Origin: an uncultured Muribaculaceae bacterium
Lineage (GTDB): Bacteria > Bacteroidota > Bacteroidia > Bacteroidales > Muribaculaceae
Length of the DNA: 64,000 bases
Reading direction: 5' to 3'
Assembly: GCA_910577315.1 (NCBI GenBank)
Contig: CAJTME010000001.1
Span: 362,440 to 426,439 of the forward strand
In this document: piece by piece, positions 36,086 through 45,810 of the stretch
How positions within the stretch are numbered: the first letter of the stretch is position 1
How the letters are laid out: every line of letters begins with the position of its first letter
Notes under the pieces: model-generated
Told to the model about the DNA's origin: nothing
Seen by the model: the letters and a program-made list of their open reading frames with translations, nothing else
Database searches by the model: none
Position numbers and translations under genes: made by a program

Positions 36086-39000
36086 ATGAACCTTAAACAT
36101 TATCTACTTCTAACGATGGCATGGCTTGTGGCCGCCATCGCGGCCCCGGCTCAGTCGGTAACGCTGTCCCTGGCCGAAACCACGGCGCCGGGAGGACAAA
36201 CCGTGTCAATCCCGGTGAACCTCGACAATACCGCCGACATCACCGCCGTGCAATTCAAACTCACCCTCGCCGACGGCCTCACAGCCGACCCCGAAGGCAT
36301 AACCCTCACCGACCGCACCGCAGCCCACGACGCCACCATGCGCCAGACGGGCTACAACACCTACATGGTGATGCTATTTTCGGCCACCAACGCGCCCGTC
36401 ACGGGCCGCACTGGCGCCATCCTCAACATCCCCGTACAGATTGTGTCGGCGATGAGCGAGGGCGACACGCTGCCCATCACGCTCTCCGAAGTGGTGATTG
36501 CCGGCAACGACGGCTCAAACCTCGCAACCGGCTACACCTCGGGCAGCATCACCGTGATGCAGTCGCCTGACTTCGCCGTGGGCGACATCTCGTTCTCCCC
36601 CACCGAAATCATGCCCGGCGGGGAACTCACCCTGTCGTGGACGGTTTCAAACGTGGGCGGCGCTCCCACCGCCGACGGCTGGAACGAACAGATAACCCTC
36701 ATCGACGAGAACGGCAACACCGCCTATCTCGGCACCCTGTACGATGACTCCATCCTCGGAGCCGGTGCCGTAAACTCGCGCTCGATTACCGTCACACTTC
36801 CCGCCACACTCGGCCTCGAAGGCGAAACAAAGGTTGCAATCAAGCTCAACCCCAACCGCAACAGCGGCGAACCCGTCTCGCTCGGAGCCAACAACCAGGC
36901 CACGTCCGAGGGCTCGCTGTCGATTGGCAAGCAGCTCATCCTCTCGCCGGCCTACGCCTACCTGCCCGAATCCGACACCCGTCAGGCCCGTTTCATGATC
37001 TCGCGCAGCGGCTCGACCATCCACAATCTCGTCTGCACCATCGAGGCCACAGCCGATTCGCGCCTCTCAATCCCGCAGCAGGTCACCATCCCGGCCCGCT
37101 CGTCGTCGGTCTACTTCTACGTCACCCTCACCCCCAACGGCGTCATTGACGACAACTCCCGCGTTGAATTCACCGTAAGCGGCGAGGGCTATCCCGCCGT
37201 CGAAGGCGCCATCGAAATCGAGGACGACACCTATCCCTCGCTCACCCTCGCCACCGAACGCGATGACCTCGCCGAAGGCGACAACCTCATCCTCACCGTC
37301 ACCGCCCAGCGAGCCGTCACCGAAGACCTTGAGGTGAAACTCACCTGCGACCATCCCAAGCGGTTCACACTCCCCCCGGCCATCGTGATTCCAGCCGGAC
37401 AGACCTCAGTGACCATCACCATCCCCACCGTTGACGACAACATTCCCGAACTGGACGAATTTGTCACCTTCACGGCAACGGCAGCGCGCCATACCTCCGG
37501 CACGCTCATAGTCGGCCTCACCGACAACGACATGCCGTCGCTGGCCCTCACCCTCACCCCCGACGCTGTGTCGGAAGCCGCCGGCCCCCTCGCCGTGACT
37601 GCCCGTCTGCAACGTCTCGACAACTTCGACAGCAACATCACCGTCCGCATCTCCGATGACTCGGAAGGCGCCCTCTATCTCGGACGCTCAACCGTCGAGA
37701 TGGCGCCCGGCGTGCGCGAAGTGACGTTCAACCTCGGCCCCGTCGACAACGATCGCGTCGATGGCGAACGCACCTATCAGCTCACCGCCGCCGTCTACAT
37801 CGCCTCATGCAGCTGCAACGCCCAGCAGGGCGAATCGGCCGGAGCCGTAGCCGCCACGCTCACCGTCTACGACAACGACGGCCCCACCCTATCGCTCAGT
37901 TCGACCCGCTCGGTTATGACCGAGGGCAGCGATATGGACGTGACCGTAAGCCGCAACACCGCCACTGACGAAGCGCTCACCGTCACGCTCACCAACGACC
38001 ATCCCGCCGACCTGGAGATGCCAGCCTCCGTGACCATCCCCGCCGGTGCGGCAAGCGTGACATTCACCGTCCAGTCAAAGGGCAACGACATCACCGACGA
38101 CAGCTTCGACGCCGCAATCACCGCCGAGGCCGAGGGCTTCTCGAAAGCCTCGCTGTGGTTCTCGGTGAGCGACCAGACCCTCCCCGACGCCCGCATCACC
38201 GCATTTGAGCTGTCGGCTTCCGAAGCCGAGGCCGGCGCCACCGTGACGGCCACGCTCACCCTTGAAAACGCCGGCTCATACCCCCTGCCCGAACAGACCA
38301 AGGTGGGTTTCTACCTGTCCAGTTCAAACACACCGGCAGCCACGGCCTATCTCCAGGCTCCGCTCGCCCCGGGCAGCTCAATTGAATTGAGCCGCGAAAT
38401 CACCCTTCCGTCAACCCTCGGCGGCTATGGCATCTATGCCGTGGCCAACGACGGCAACGCCGTGAAAGAACTTCTCACCACCAACAACACCTCGCAGATT
38501 GCCCGCGTTACCGTCGTGGCGCCTTACCGTGCGTCGCTCTCGACCGACAAGGACGTCTACGCCCAGGGCGAACCCGTCACCATCACCGGCCACCTCAACG
38601 GCTCAGCCACAGACGGACGCAAGGTTGAGATTTACGTAATCAACGACGGCTACCGCCACACTATCGAGGCCACAACCGACGCCTCCGGCGCCTTCTCGGC
38701 ACCCTATACTCCGTTCGACGGTCAGATGGGTATTTTCAACGCCGGCGCCTGCTATCCCGGCGAGGGCCTCACCGAGCCCATGGCTTCGTTTGAGGTGACC
38801 GGCCTGCGCCGCACTTCAAACTCGGCTGTCACAGCCCAGCTCTCCACCGGCGAACCATCCGAGGTTACTTTTGACATCACCAATCCCTGCGGACGCGAGC
38901 TGACCGGCATGACCGCCCGCCTGCTTTCCGTCCCCGACAACTGCACCGCAAGCGTCGAATGTCCCTCGTCAATCGCTCCGGGAGCCCGCGTCGCCGTGAA

Positions 39001-42000
39001 AGTCAAGCTGGCGGCATCGTCGGCAAGCCCCGGTTCGGACTGGCAGCAGATTCCCTACGAGATAACCACTTCGGAGGGCGCGACGGTTTCGGGCGTCATC
39101 TACTACTTCTGCCGCAACCTCACCGGCCAGCTCAAGGCATCGGTAAGCCGCATCGCCACCACCATGATCAAGGGCGCCACCCGCGACTATCCCTTCACCA
39201 TCACCAACACCGGCCGCGGCGCAACAGGCAAGATAACCGTTGAGATTCCCTCGTGGATGTCGATGGCAACCCCGCGCGAAATCGCATCGCTCGAACAGGG
39301 CGACTCGGCATCGGTAATCCTGCGCTTCACCCCCACCGACGCCATGCAGCTCAACGTGCCCGTTACCGGCAACCTCGCCATCAACTGCACCAACGGCGAC
39401 GGCCTCTCGCTGCCGTTCAGCATCGAGCCAGTTTCCGAAACCGAAGGCACCCTCACCATTGACGTCTGCGACGAAAACACCTACTACACCGCCGAGGCGC
39501 CCCACGTTGAGGGAGCGTCAGTAACCGTGACGCATCCCACCACCGGCGCAACCGTAGCCACCGGCACAACCGACGCCGACGGACTTTTCTCGGTTAAACT
39601 GCCCGAGGGCTATTACGCCGTCAGCGTAACCGCACCCTCCCACACCTCCTACCGCAACAACATCCTCGTTGACCCCGGCACCGGCACCCGCGTGACCGTC
39701 AACCTCAGCTTCGACCCCATCACCGTAGACTGGAAAGTCGAGGAGACCACCGTCGAGGACGAGTATGAGATTGTCACTACCGTCAACTACGAGACCAGCG
39801 TTCCCGTTCCTGTCGTGGAACTGAACGTACCCTCGCGCATCGAGGCCAAATCGCTGGCCGAGGGTGAATCGCTGATTTTCTACGCCACCCTCACCAACAA
39901 GGGCCTCATCACCGCCCAGGACGTTCAGCTGTTGCTGCCCGAAGGCTTCACCGCCCTCACCTTCGAGGCCCTTGCCTTCACCGAGCCTTTCACACTCGCT
40001 CCGCAACAGAGCGTACTCATTCCCGTGAAAGTAACCCACAAGCCTTCTTCCCAATCAGGCGCTCTCCGGGCCCACTCCATCGACAATGATCCCTGTATCG
40101 GGCAACCCGGCACATTATATTATTGGGACTGCGGCACCGACCGCAAGTGGCACCGCTATGCCATTGCCCTCCAGTTAGGCTCGTGCGACAGCAACGACCC
40201 GTCCACATGGGGCGGCGGTTCAGGCAGCGGCTCCGGCGGTGGCGGCTGGGGCGGTGGCGGCTGGGGCTCCGGTGGCCCTGGTGGTACCGGCGTTATTGGT
40301 CCGACCACTTACTACCCCTCGACCGACAACAACAATGTCGGCACCACCGATGTTGACGATTGCGAACCGTGCCAGAACCAGTTCCTGCTTAAGCTTCTGA
40401 AATGCGGTGCCGGCTTCGTGCCTGGCCTCGGCAATGTAATTGCCGCCGCAGACTGCGCCAATTCCGTCCGCAAAGGTGACTACACCGCAAAGACAGCCCT
40501 TACCTGTGTATCGGCAGGTCCCGTACCGTATCCTGCATCCGCCGTGCTCAACGCAGGTCTCTGCCTGTGGGATTTCCTCGAACCCTGCGACATGTATCCC
40601 GACACTTCGCAGCGACGTGCAAAGGCTGCCAACGGCTATCCTGACTACGTTGTGGAATTCCAGGGTAAAGTTGGTATTGTAACACGTCAGATTGAAGCCT
40701 ACAACAGCATGCTTCTCGAGATATTCGGCTCTGACGTATGGTATGCCGACGACATCGATGGAAAAGCGGTCACCGACCTCATCGACGCCATAGATGCAAC
40801 AGACGGTCCGCTCAATGCAGAGGCGCTCGCACCTTATAAACCCGAATCAGTCTCAACCGCAGAATTCAACGCCCTCATCAACCGCATCAACGGCAATGCC
40901 ATAGACATCGACAAGGTTCAGGAATATGCCGCCATCATCCTCGGTTGCGAGGCTGAAAGCGCGCTGATGGGCTATGAGTCGACCGGCGAGATGTACACCG
41001 CCGCCTACAACGAGTGCTACGACCGGCTTCAGGAAGCCCGCGGCTCGGTATGCGCCAGCATAACCCTGCGCTTCACCCAGTCGATGGTCATGACCCGCCA
41101 GGCATTCCGAGGAACCCTCTCGGTGTTCAACGGCAACGAGACCACCGCCATGACCGACGTCAAACTCGAGCTCACCGTAACGGACGAGGACGGCAACGTG
41201 GCCACATCCCACGAGTTCCAGATAAATCCCGAGTCGCTCGATGGATTTGACGGACAACTCAGCTTTAACGCCGGCTGGACCCTCGGCGCCAAGGAAACCG
41301 GCGTGGCAACCGTGCTGTTCATCCCCACCAAGTATGCCGCTCCGACCGCCGACAAGGTCTACCGCTTTGGCGGCGCCCTCACCTACACCGACCCGTTCAG
41401 CGGCCTGACCGTGACCCGCGACCTCACCCCCGTGGCACTCACCGTCAAGCCCTCGCCCGACCTCAACCTCACCTACTTCATGCAGCGCGACATCATCGGC
41501 GATGACCCGCTCACCGAAGCTGTCGAACCCTGCGAGGAAGCTGAGTTCTCGCTGCTCATCCACAACGTCGGCTACGGCGACGCCACCGACGTGCGCATGG
41601 TGACCAACCAGCCCGAAATCATCGACAACGAGAAGGGCCTGGCCATTGAGTTCGAGCTCATCAGCAGCCAGCTCAACGGAGGCGACAAGTCGCTTGCCCT
41701 CGGCGGCAGCGTGGCCACGGAATTCGGCACCATTCCCGCCGGTTCGACCGCCTACGCGCAATGGTGGATAAAGTCATCCCTGCTGGGTCACTTCACATCC
41801 TACAATGTCGAGGCCAACCATATCAGCAGCTACGGCAATCCCGACCTCTCGCTTCTCAACGAAGTCACCATCCACGAACTCATCCGCAGCTTTGAGACCG
41901 GCGAGGGAGACTCCCGCATGGCCGCCTTCCTGACCAACGACATTCCTGACGCCGACGACACCCCCGACATGGTTTACTTCTCGAACGGACAGTCCGAGGC

Positions 42001-44128
42001 CGTGAACGCATGCCAGTACGCCTCCATCGAGAAAATCTCGGCCACTGAATACCGTCTAACCGTATCCCCCGCTCTGCCCGGCTGGACCTACGGCCACATC
42101 GCCGACCCGACCTACGGCATGTCGGAACTCCGCTCGGTTGTCCGCGCCAGCGACGGCACATCGCTGAACGCGCGCAACTTCTGGCTCACCGACCGCACCC
42201 TGCGCGATGGCAAAGATCCGCTGTATGAGAACAACCTCCACTTCATCGACGAGCTGACAGCCACCGAGACCTACCTGCTCACGTTCGACCCCACTCCCGA
42301 GCTGATGCTTGAAGTGGCCGCTATTGAAGGCCAGCCCGACGAAAGCGAAGTCGTGTTCGAGCCTGTTGACGAAATCCGCGTGATGTTCAACAAGCACATC
42401 GACCCGGCCACCTTCACCGCCGATGATGTCACCCTCGCCGTGCAGGGCCGCAAACTAGACCTCGCCGACCTCACCATCGCCACCGACGACAACAAGACCT
42501 TCACCCTCGGCCTGGCCAAAATCAACGAGACCATCCCGAGCGGATACAACGTGCTCACCGTGGCCACCGCCGAAGTGACCGACACCGAAGGCTTCAACGG
42601 CAAGAACGGCAAGTCTGCCGCATGGATTATGTTCCGCGACGGCCTGGGGTCGCTCACCACCGCCGCCTATCCCGAGAACGCCGGCCAGGTTGAAATTGTA
42701 ACCGAACCCGTCGAGGACGCTCCTGCCGCACGCCGCGCCGCACGCCGCGCCGCACGCCTCAACGCGCCCGAATCGGTTGACTACGGCTCGACCGTCACCC
42801 TCGGAACCTCCGCCGCCGAAGGCTATGAATTCGCCGGTTGGGAACTTGACGGCGAGGTTGTGTCTACCGAATCCACCTACACCTATACCGCCACCCACGA
42901 ACTCGACATCACCGCCCGCTTCACCCGCAAGTCGTATGAGGTGACCGTCGACATCGTCGGCGAAGGCACCGTGGATGGTTCGGCTGCCGGTTCGTATTTC
43001 CACGGCGACAAACTGTCGTTCAAGGCCGTTCCCGCCGAGGACTATGCGTTCAGCCACTGGGCCGTTGGCGAGTCCACCGCGTCGCTCACTCCCGACATTG
43101 AGCTCACCGTAACCTCTCCCATCGCTGTCGAAGCCAACTTCGAGCGCGAAATCTTCGAACACCGCCTCTCGCTCGCCTCCGGCTGGAACTGGATGTCGCA
43201 TTATGTCAACACCGCGATTCCCGTCAGCGAGCTCGCCGGCAAGGTTGCTGCCGTCAAGGGCATCGAAGGCCAGGCCTCCGTTGCCGCCAACGGCACCGTC
43301 GAGGGCGACTTCGACATGCTCCAACCCGGCAACTCCTACAAGGTGAAAGCCCTCAACCCATTCGTGAAAGCCGTCAAGGGCAAGCTGATGGGCGTCGAAA
43401 CCGCCTCCGTAACCCTCGGCACCACCCTGTCGTGGATAGGCTATCCGTTCAGCGAACCCAGCTCCCCGGCCGAGGCCATCACCAACGCCGAGGACGGTGA
43501 CGCCATCATCGGCCATTCGGGATTTGCGGTCTATAACCTCGGCACCTGGGAAGGCACCCTCGGCGCCCTCACCCCAGGCGAAGGCTACATGTACCACACC
43601 GCCGCTCCCCGCCAGCTCACCCTCGAGCTCGCCGGAACGCCCGACTATTCGGTTGCGTACAGCACCGATGTGGTGCCCGCCGACCATCCCGACAACATGA
43701 ACTTCGTCTGCGACATCTGCGACTCGGACTCACACCTCCCGCTCAACGCCTCGTATGCAATCCGCGCGTTTGTCGGCGATGAACAGCGAGGCGAAGGCGT
43801 ATGCCTCTCCGACCACGTCTACATGACCGTCCACGGCACCGAAGACGAACTCGTGACATTCAGCCTCCTCAACCTCGACACCGATGAAATCGTCGAATGT
43901 CATGCCGCCCTGCCCCTCGTGTCGGGCCTCCACGGCAACCGCACCGCCCCCTACCGCTTCTACACCGACGGCCAGGTATCGGGCTTCGCATCGCCCGTGA
44001 CAGACACAACCGTCACCGTATGCACCATCGACGGCATCGTCCTGATGAAAGACGCCGACCCCGCCGAGCTTAAAAACCTCGCGCCCGGCTTCTATATAAT
44101 CAACAACCGCACCACCTACATCAAGTAG
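36086..44128 (+). CDS. Giant multidomain surface protein with cohesin-like N-terminus
   Basis: This 2680-residue protein has a signal peptide (cleaved near APAQS). Order: a cohesin-like domain (about 24-155; LAETTAPGGQTVSIPVNLDN, then ITAVQFKLTLADGL), a CARDB-like domain (160-280), four Calx-beta-like repeats (285-700), a second CARDB (700-812), Ig-like segments, a carboxypeptidase-regulatory-like domain (about 1120-1210), a glycine/serine/tryptophan linker (about 1372-1405) and a Cys-rich segment. Next come SbsA-type Ig (VDEIRVMFNKHIDPATFTAD), an ARRAARRAAR stretch, two Listeria-type repeats (FAGWELDG, FSHWAVGE) and a type IX-like tail ending FYIINNRTTYIK. It is a probable scaffold or adhesin; no catalytic site is recognised. 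Confidence 0.78.
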   Translation: MNLKHYLLLTMAWLVAAIAAPAQSVTLSLAETTAPGGQTVSIPVNLDNTADITAVQFKLTLADGLTADPEGITLTDRTAAHDATMRQTGYNTYMVMLFSATNAPVTGRTGAILNIPVQIVSAMSEGDTLPITLSEVVIAGNDGSNLATGYTSGSITVMQSPDFAVGDISFSPTEIMPGGELTLSWTVSNVGGAPTADGWNEQITLIDENGNTAYLGTLYDDSILGAGAVNSRSITVTLPATLGLEGETKVAIKLNPNRNSGEPVSLGANNQATSEGSLSIGKQLILSPAYAYLPESDTRQARFMISRSGSTIHNLVCTIEATADSRLSIPQQVTIPARSSSVYFYVTLTPNGVIDDNSRVEFTVSGEGYPAVEGAIEIEDDTYPSLTLATERDDLAEGDNLILTVTAQRAVTEDLEVKLTCDHPKRFTLPPAIVIPAGQTSVTITIPTVDDNIPELDEFVTFTATAARHTSGTLIVGLTDNDMPSLALTLTPDAVSEAAGPLAVTARLQRLDNFDSNITVRISDDSEGALYLGRSTVEMAPGVREVTFNLGPVDNDRVDGERTYQLTAAVYIASCSCNAQQGESAGAVAATLTVYDNDGPTLSLSSTRSVMTEGSDMDVTVSRNTATDEALTVTLTNDHPADLEMPASVTIPAGAASVTFTVQSKGNDITDDSFDAAITAEAEGFSKASLWFSVSDQTLPDARITAFELSASEAEAGATVTATLTLENAGSYPLPEQTKVGFYLSSSNTPAATAYLQAPLAPGSSIELSREITLPSTLGGYGIYAVANDGNAVKELLTTNNTSQIARVTVVAPYRASLSTDKDVYAQGEPVTITGHLNGSATDGRKVEIYVINDGYRHTIEATTDASGAFSAPYTPFDGQMGIFNAGACYPGEGLTEPMASFEVTGLRRTSNSAVTAQLSTGEPSEVTFDITNPCGRELTGMTARLLSVPDNCTASVECPSSIAPGARVAVKVKLAASSASPGSDWQQIPYEITTSEGATVSGVIYYFCRNLTGQLKASVSRIATTMIKGATRDYPFTITNTGRGATGKITVEIPSWMSMATPREIASLEQGDSASVILRFTPTDAMQLNVPVTGNLAINCTNGDGLSLPFSIEPVSETEGTLTIDVCDENTYYTAEAPHVEGASVTVTHPTTGATVATGTTDADGLFSVKLPEGYYAVSVTAPSHTSYRNNILVDPGTGTRVTVNLSFDPITVDWKVEETTVEDEYEIVTTVNYETSVPVPVVELNVPSRIEAKSLAEGESLIFYATLTNKGLITAQDVQLLLPEGFTALTFEALAFTEPFTLAPQQSVLIPVKVTHKPSSQSGALRAHSIDNDPCIGQPGTLYYWDCGTDRKWHRYAIALQLGSCDSNDPSTWGGGSGSGSGGGGWGGGGWGSGGPGGTGVIGPTTYYPSTDNNNVGTTDVDDCEPCQNQFLLKLLKCGAGFVPGLGNVIAAADCANSVRKGDYTAKTALTCVSAGPVPYPASAVLNAGLCLWDFLEPCDMYPDTSQRRAKAANGYPDYVVEFQGKVGIVTRQIEAYNSMLLEIFGSDVWYADDIDGKAVTDLIDAIDATDGPLNAEALAPYKPESVSTAEFNALINRINGNAIDIDKVQEYAAIILGCEAESALMGYESTGEMYTAAYNECYDRLQEARGSVCASITLRFTQSMVMTRQAFRGTLSVFNGNETTAMTDVKLELTVTDEDGNVATSHEFQINPESLDGFDGQLSFNAGWTLGAKETGVATVLFIPTKYAAPTADKVYRFGGALTYTDPFSGLTVTRDLTPVALTVKPSPDLNLTYFMQRDIIGDDPLTEAVEPCEEAEFSLLIHNVGYGDATDVRMVTNQPEIIDNEKGLAIEFELISSQLNGGDKSLALGGSVATEFGTIPAGSTAYAQWWIKSSLLGHFTSYNVEANHISSYGNPDLSLLNEVTIHELIRSFETGEGDSRMAAFLTNDIPDADDTPDMVYFSNGQSEAVNACQYASIEKISATEYRLTVSPALPGWTYGHIADPTYGMSELRSVVRASDGTSLNARNFWLTDRTLRDGKDPLYENNLHFIDELTATETYLLTFDPTPELMLEVAAIEGQPDESEVVFEPVDEIRVMFNKHIDPATFTADDVTLAVQGRKLDLADLTIATDDNKTFTLGLAKINETIPSGYNVLTVATAEVTDTEGFNGKNGKSAAWIMFRDGLGSLTTAAYPENAGQVEIVTEPVEDAPAARRAARRAARLNAPESVDYGSTVTLGTSAAEGYEFAGWELDGEVVSTESTYTYTATHELDITARFTRKSYEVTVDIVGEGTVDGSAAGSYFHGDKLSFKAVPAEDYAFSHWAVGESTASLTPDIELTVTSPIAVEANFEREIFEHRLSLASGWNWMSHYVNTAIPVSELAGKVAAVKGIEGQASVAANGTVEGDFDMLQPGNSYKVKALNPFVKAVKGKLMGVETASVTLGTTLSWIGYPFSEPSSPAEAITNAEDGDAIIGHSGFAVYNLGTWEGTLGALTPGEGYMYHTAAPRQLTLELAGTPDYSVAYSTDVVPADHPDNMNFVCDICDSDSHLPLNASYAIRAFVGDEQRGEGVCLSDHVYMTVHGTEDELVTFSLLNLDTDEIVECHAALPLVSGLHGNRTAPYRFYTDGQVSGFASPVTDTTVTVCTIDGIVLMKDADPAELKNLAPGFYIINNRTTYIK

Positions 44129-44148
44129 TCCCCGCGGCATCCCGCTCC

Positions 44149-44184
44149 AAACAGGCTGTGCTTTCCGGCACAGCCTGTTTTTTA
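44149..44184 (+). terminator. Strong terminator after the giant-protein operon
   Basis: A 13-bp perfect stem, AAACAGGCTGTGC (44149-44161) with GCACAGCCTGTTT (44168-44180), has a 6-base loop and runs into TTTTT. It lies 20 bases after the stop codon. Confidence 0.9.
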
Positions 44185-44212
44185 TTTCTCTCCAATAAAA
44201 AGCTCATGATGT

Positions 44213-44243
44213 TTGCAAAATTAGTAAAATGTGACTACCTTTG
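44213..44243 (+). promoter_or_regulatory. Promoter of tRNA-Gly
   Basis: TTTG at 44213-44216 and TACCTTTG at 44236-44243 are 19 bases apart, matching the Bacteroidota consensus, 31 bases before the tRNA. Confidence 0.75.
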
Positions 44244-44274
44244 CCATGCAAAAGCGTAAGATACGCGAAAATTT

Positions 44275-44347
44275 GCGGCAGTAGCTCAGTCGGTAGAGCA
44301 TCAGCTTCCCAAGCTGAGGGTCGCGGGTTCGAACCCCGTTTGCCGCT
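44275..44347 (+). tRNA. tRNA-Gly (anticodon CCC)
   Basis: A 73-base cloverleaf: the acceptor stem GCGGCAG pairs with TTGCCGC (one G-U), the D stem is GCTC/GAGC, the anticodon loop TTCCCAA gives CCC, and the T arm is CGGGG-type with TTCGAAC. No CCA is encoded. It is followed by an integrase relic, so its 3' end is a likely former attachment site. Confidence 0.93.
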
Positions 44348-44527
44348 CAAAACCACAACTATCAAGTTTACAGCGATTTACAGAACTGGCAATTTCCACC
44401 CAGTATAGCTAAGAAGCCCTTAAAGTCAAAAAAAAACGCCTGTAAACATCACCAAACGACCATAAATGGCAGCTTTCGCCCCCATTTTGTTTGCACATTT
44501 GTTTGCACACAGGCACACCTTTTGACA
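44348..44527. other. Non-coding flank of tRNA-Gly, former element end
   Basis: These 180 bases carry no convincing gene. They include an A-run at about 44430-44438 and two close copies of GTTTGCACA (GTTTGCACATTTGTTTGCACAC region, about 44489-44510). The base composition is lower in GC than the flanking genes. The segment probably belongs to the end of a degraded integrated element. I see no exact repeat of the tRNA 3' end here or at 47.5-47.9 kb. Confidence 0.3.
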
Positions 44528-44569
44528 ATGCCTAAAATCAAATTTTACCTTGACGTCCGCCACATCTGA
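44528..44569 (+). pseudogene. N-terminal relic of a tyrosine recombinase
   Basis: Thirteen codons from ATG read MPKIKFYLDVRHI before a stop. The pattern of a short lysine-rich start followed by FYLDVR is the beginning of the arm-binding domain of Bacteroidota phage/ICE integrases. Its position 180 bases after a tRNA fits an integrase gene that has been almost wholly deleted. The match is short, so the call is moderate. Confidence 0.5.
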
Positions 44570-44603
44570 ATTCCATCATACACACAAAGTATTAAGATTA
44601 AAG

Positions 44604-44635
44604 TTTCGACATATGTAAACTTTTCAGTAACTTTG
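44604..44635 (+). promoter_or_regulatory. Probable promoter of the toxin gene
   Basis: TAACTTTG at 44628-44635 matches the -7 consensus, and a TTTC sits 20 bases upstream where TTTG is expected. It lies 19 bases before the toxin ATG. Confidence 0.4.
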
Positions 44636-44654
44636 CATTGTTATAAAGAAAATA

Positions 44655-44954
44655 ATGATGATTAATTCCCAAAATCCTAATTTCGACATAAAGCTCCTTG
44701 ACGAGGCCGTTGAATTTTTGGAAGGATTGAGCGCAAAAGCGCAAGCCCGTATCTTTAAAGACATGGATAAATCACGCTATGAACTGAATCCAAGTGTTTT
44801 CAAGAAACTTGAAAACACTAGTTTATGGGAATTTAGATCATCATATATGAGAATCGAATATCGTTTTTTAGCATTTTGGGATGAATCGTCCAAATCACAT
44901 AATAGAGCAAGTATTCATGGACTAGTTTTGTTGCTGATCTTGATTTTTCAATAA
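44655..44954 (+). pseudogene. Truncated RelE/HigB (Gp49-like) toxin
   Basis: 99 residues follow the Gp49-like RelE/HigB toxins as far as DIKLLDEAVEFLEGLSAKAQ, LENTSLWEFRSSYM and YRFLAFWDESS. After that the usual end (a histidine-glycine followed by a lysine-rich helix) becomes HGLVLLLILIFQ and stops. About 20-30 C-terminal residues appear to be lost, including residues that these ribosome-dependent RNases use. No antitoxin gene follows directly. An antitoxin C-terminal relic lies 2.8 kb downstream at 47729-47857. It might still be expressed from its own promoter, but is probably inactive. Confidence 0.65.
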
Positions 44955-45014
44955 TCCGGCTTCGCCAGTAACTGAATTTTATCCTGCATGCGTATAAATC
45001 TCAGAATTTTTATC

Positions 45015-45022
45015 TAAATTTG
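45015..45022 (+). promoter_or_regulatory. -7 box for the LemA operon
   Basis: TAAATTTG lies 27 bases before the LemA ATG. No TTTG is found at the -33 distance. Confidence 0.45.
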
Positions 45023-45048
45023 CACAGAACCTTATTATTGAATCTGCT

Positions 45049-45801
45049 ATGGCAAATCTATTAGACGAAATGACTGGTCCGATTAACCTTGAAGGCCGCG
45101 ATGTGCATGTAATCGAACGCCAGTTGCCAGTTGAGGTAGGCGCAGGCTCCACCATATTTGAGATAGCATTGTGGTGTGCCATACCTATACTGGTGTTAAT
45201 TTTTGTGGGAGTGATGGGCGACCGGATTGAGAACCCATTGTTGGTGGCATTGGCAGGGTGTGTGGTCGGTGTGTTACCGGGTGTAGTTTTCATTTTCATG
45301 AAGATATCGGCCCGCAATTATTTTCAGCAGCTCGAACAGCGCATCCAGGCCGAGGCTTCTAACATCGACAATTATCTAGAAAACAGATCTCAGATTCTGC
45401 GAAATGTGGTCGGTTTGGTTGAGCGTTCAGTTAACCTCGACAAGGAAGTGATGACCGCAGTAGCCGCCCTGCGTGGCGGTCTCGATATCAGTGACTCGAA
45501 CCGTAATGAAGTCAGCCGGCAGATAAACACCGTGTCGCGCGGTCTGTTTCCGCAAGTTGAGGCATATCCCGAACTGAAATCCCACAACGCCATTGCCGAT
45601 GCCATGCAGCAGAACAACTATCTACAGCGCGAAATCACCGCCGCACGTACGGTCTACAATAGTCGTGTAACCCAATGGAACACTGACATCTTCTCATGGC
45701 CCACCAAAATGATTGTGGCTGCCCGTCAGCACTATACCACCCGCATACCGTATACCGCCTCGGAAGAATCTCGTCAGATGGCCCGTCAGAAATTTTTCTA
45801 A
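45049..45801 (+). CDS. LemA-family membrane protein
   Basis: This 250-residue protein has two adjacent membrane segments (about 35-85; IALWCAIPILVLIFVGV and NPLLVALAGCVVGVLPGVVF), followed by the LemA helical domain. That domain contains RNVVGLVERSVNLDKEVMTA, then ELKSHNAIADAMQQNNYLQR, and EITAARTVYNSRVTQWNTDI. Typical LemA proteins have one short N-terminal anchor; the two-helix start here is unusual. The cellular role of LemA is unclear. It is followed after nine bases by a 575-residue membrane protein, which suggests a two-protein membrane unit. Base composition is lower in GC than the core genes around it. Confidence 0.8.
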   Translation: MANLLDEMTGPINLEGRDVHVIERQLPVEVGAGSTIFEIALWCAIPILVLIFVGVMGDRIENPLLVALAGCVVGVLPGVVFIFMKISARNYFQQLEQRIQAEASNIDNYLENRSQILRNVVGLVERSVNLDKEVMTAVAALRGGLDISDSNRNEVSRQINTVSRGLFPQVEAYPELKSHNAIADAMQQNNYLQREITAARTVYNSRVTQWNTDIFSWPTKMIVAARQHYTTRIPYTASEESRQMARQKFF

Positions 45802-45810
45802 GCTCCGACT

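Noticed and set aside
40381..40610. Cys-rich segment of the giant protein considered as a pretoxin/toxin module
   Set aside because: No toxin catalytic motif and it is followed by more structural domains, not a C-terminal toxin with an immunity gene.
42721..42760. 12-base tandem repeat encoding ARRAARRAAR, considered as a variable-number repeat
   Set aside because: Only about three units in frame within a linker; common composition in surface proteins of this group, so not listed separately.
42455..43687. 410-codon minus-strand open frame inside the giant gene
   Set aside because: Same antisense shadow effect; glycine/valine-rich low-complexity translation.
36086..44128. CRISPR-like or phage tail-fibre interpretation of the repetitive giant gene
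   Set aside because: Repeats are protein domains of about 100 residues, with a signal peptide and sorting tail, and no phage genes nearby.
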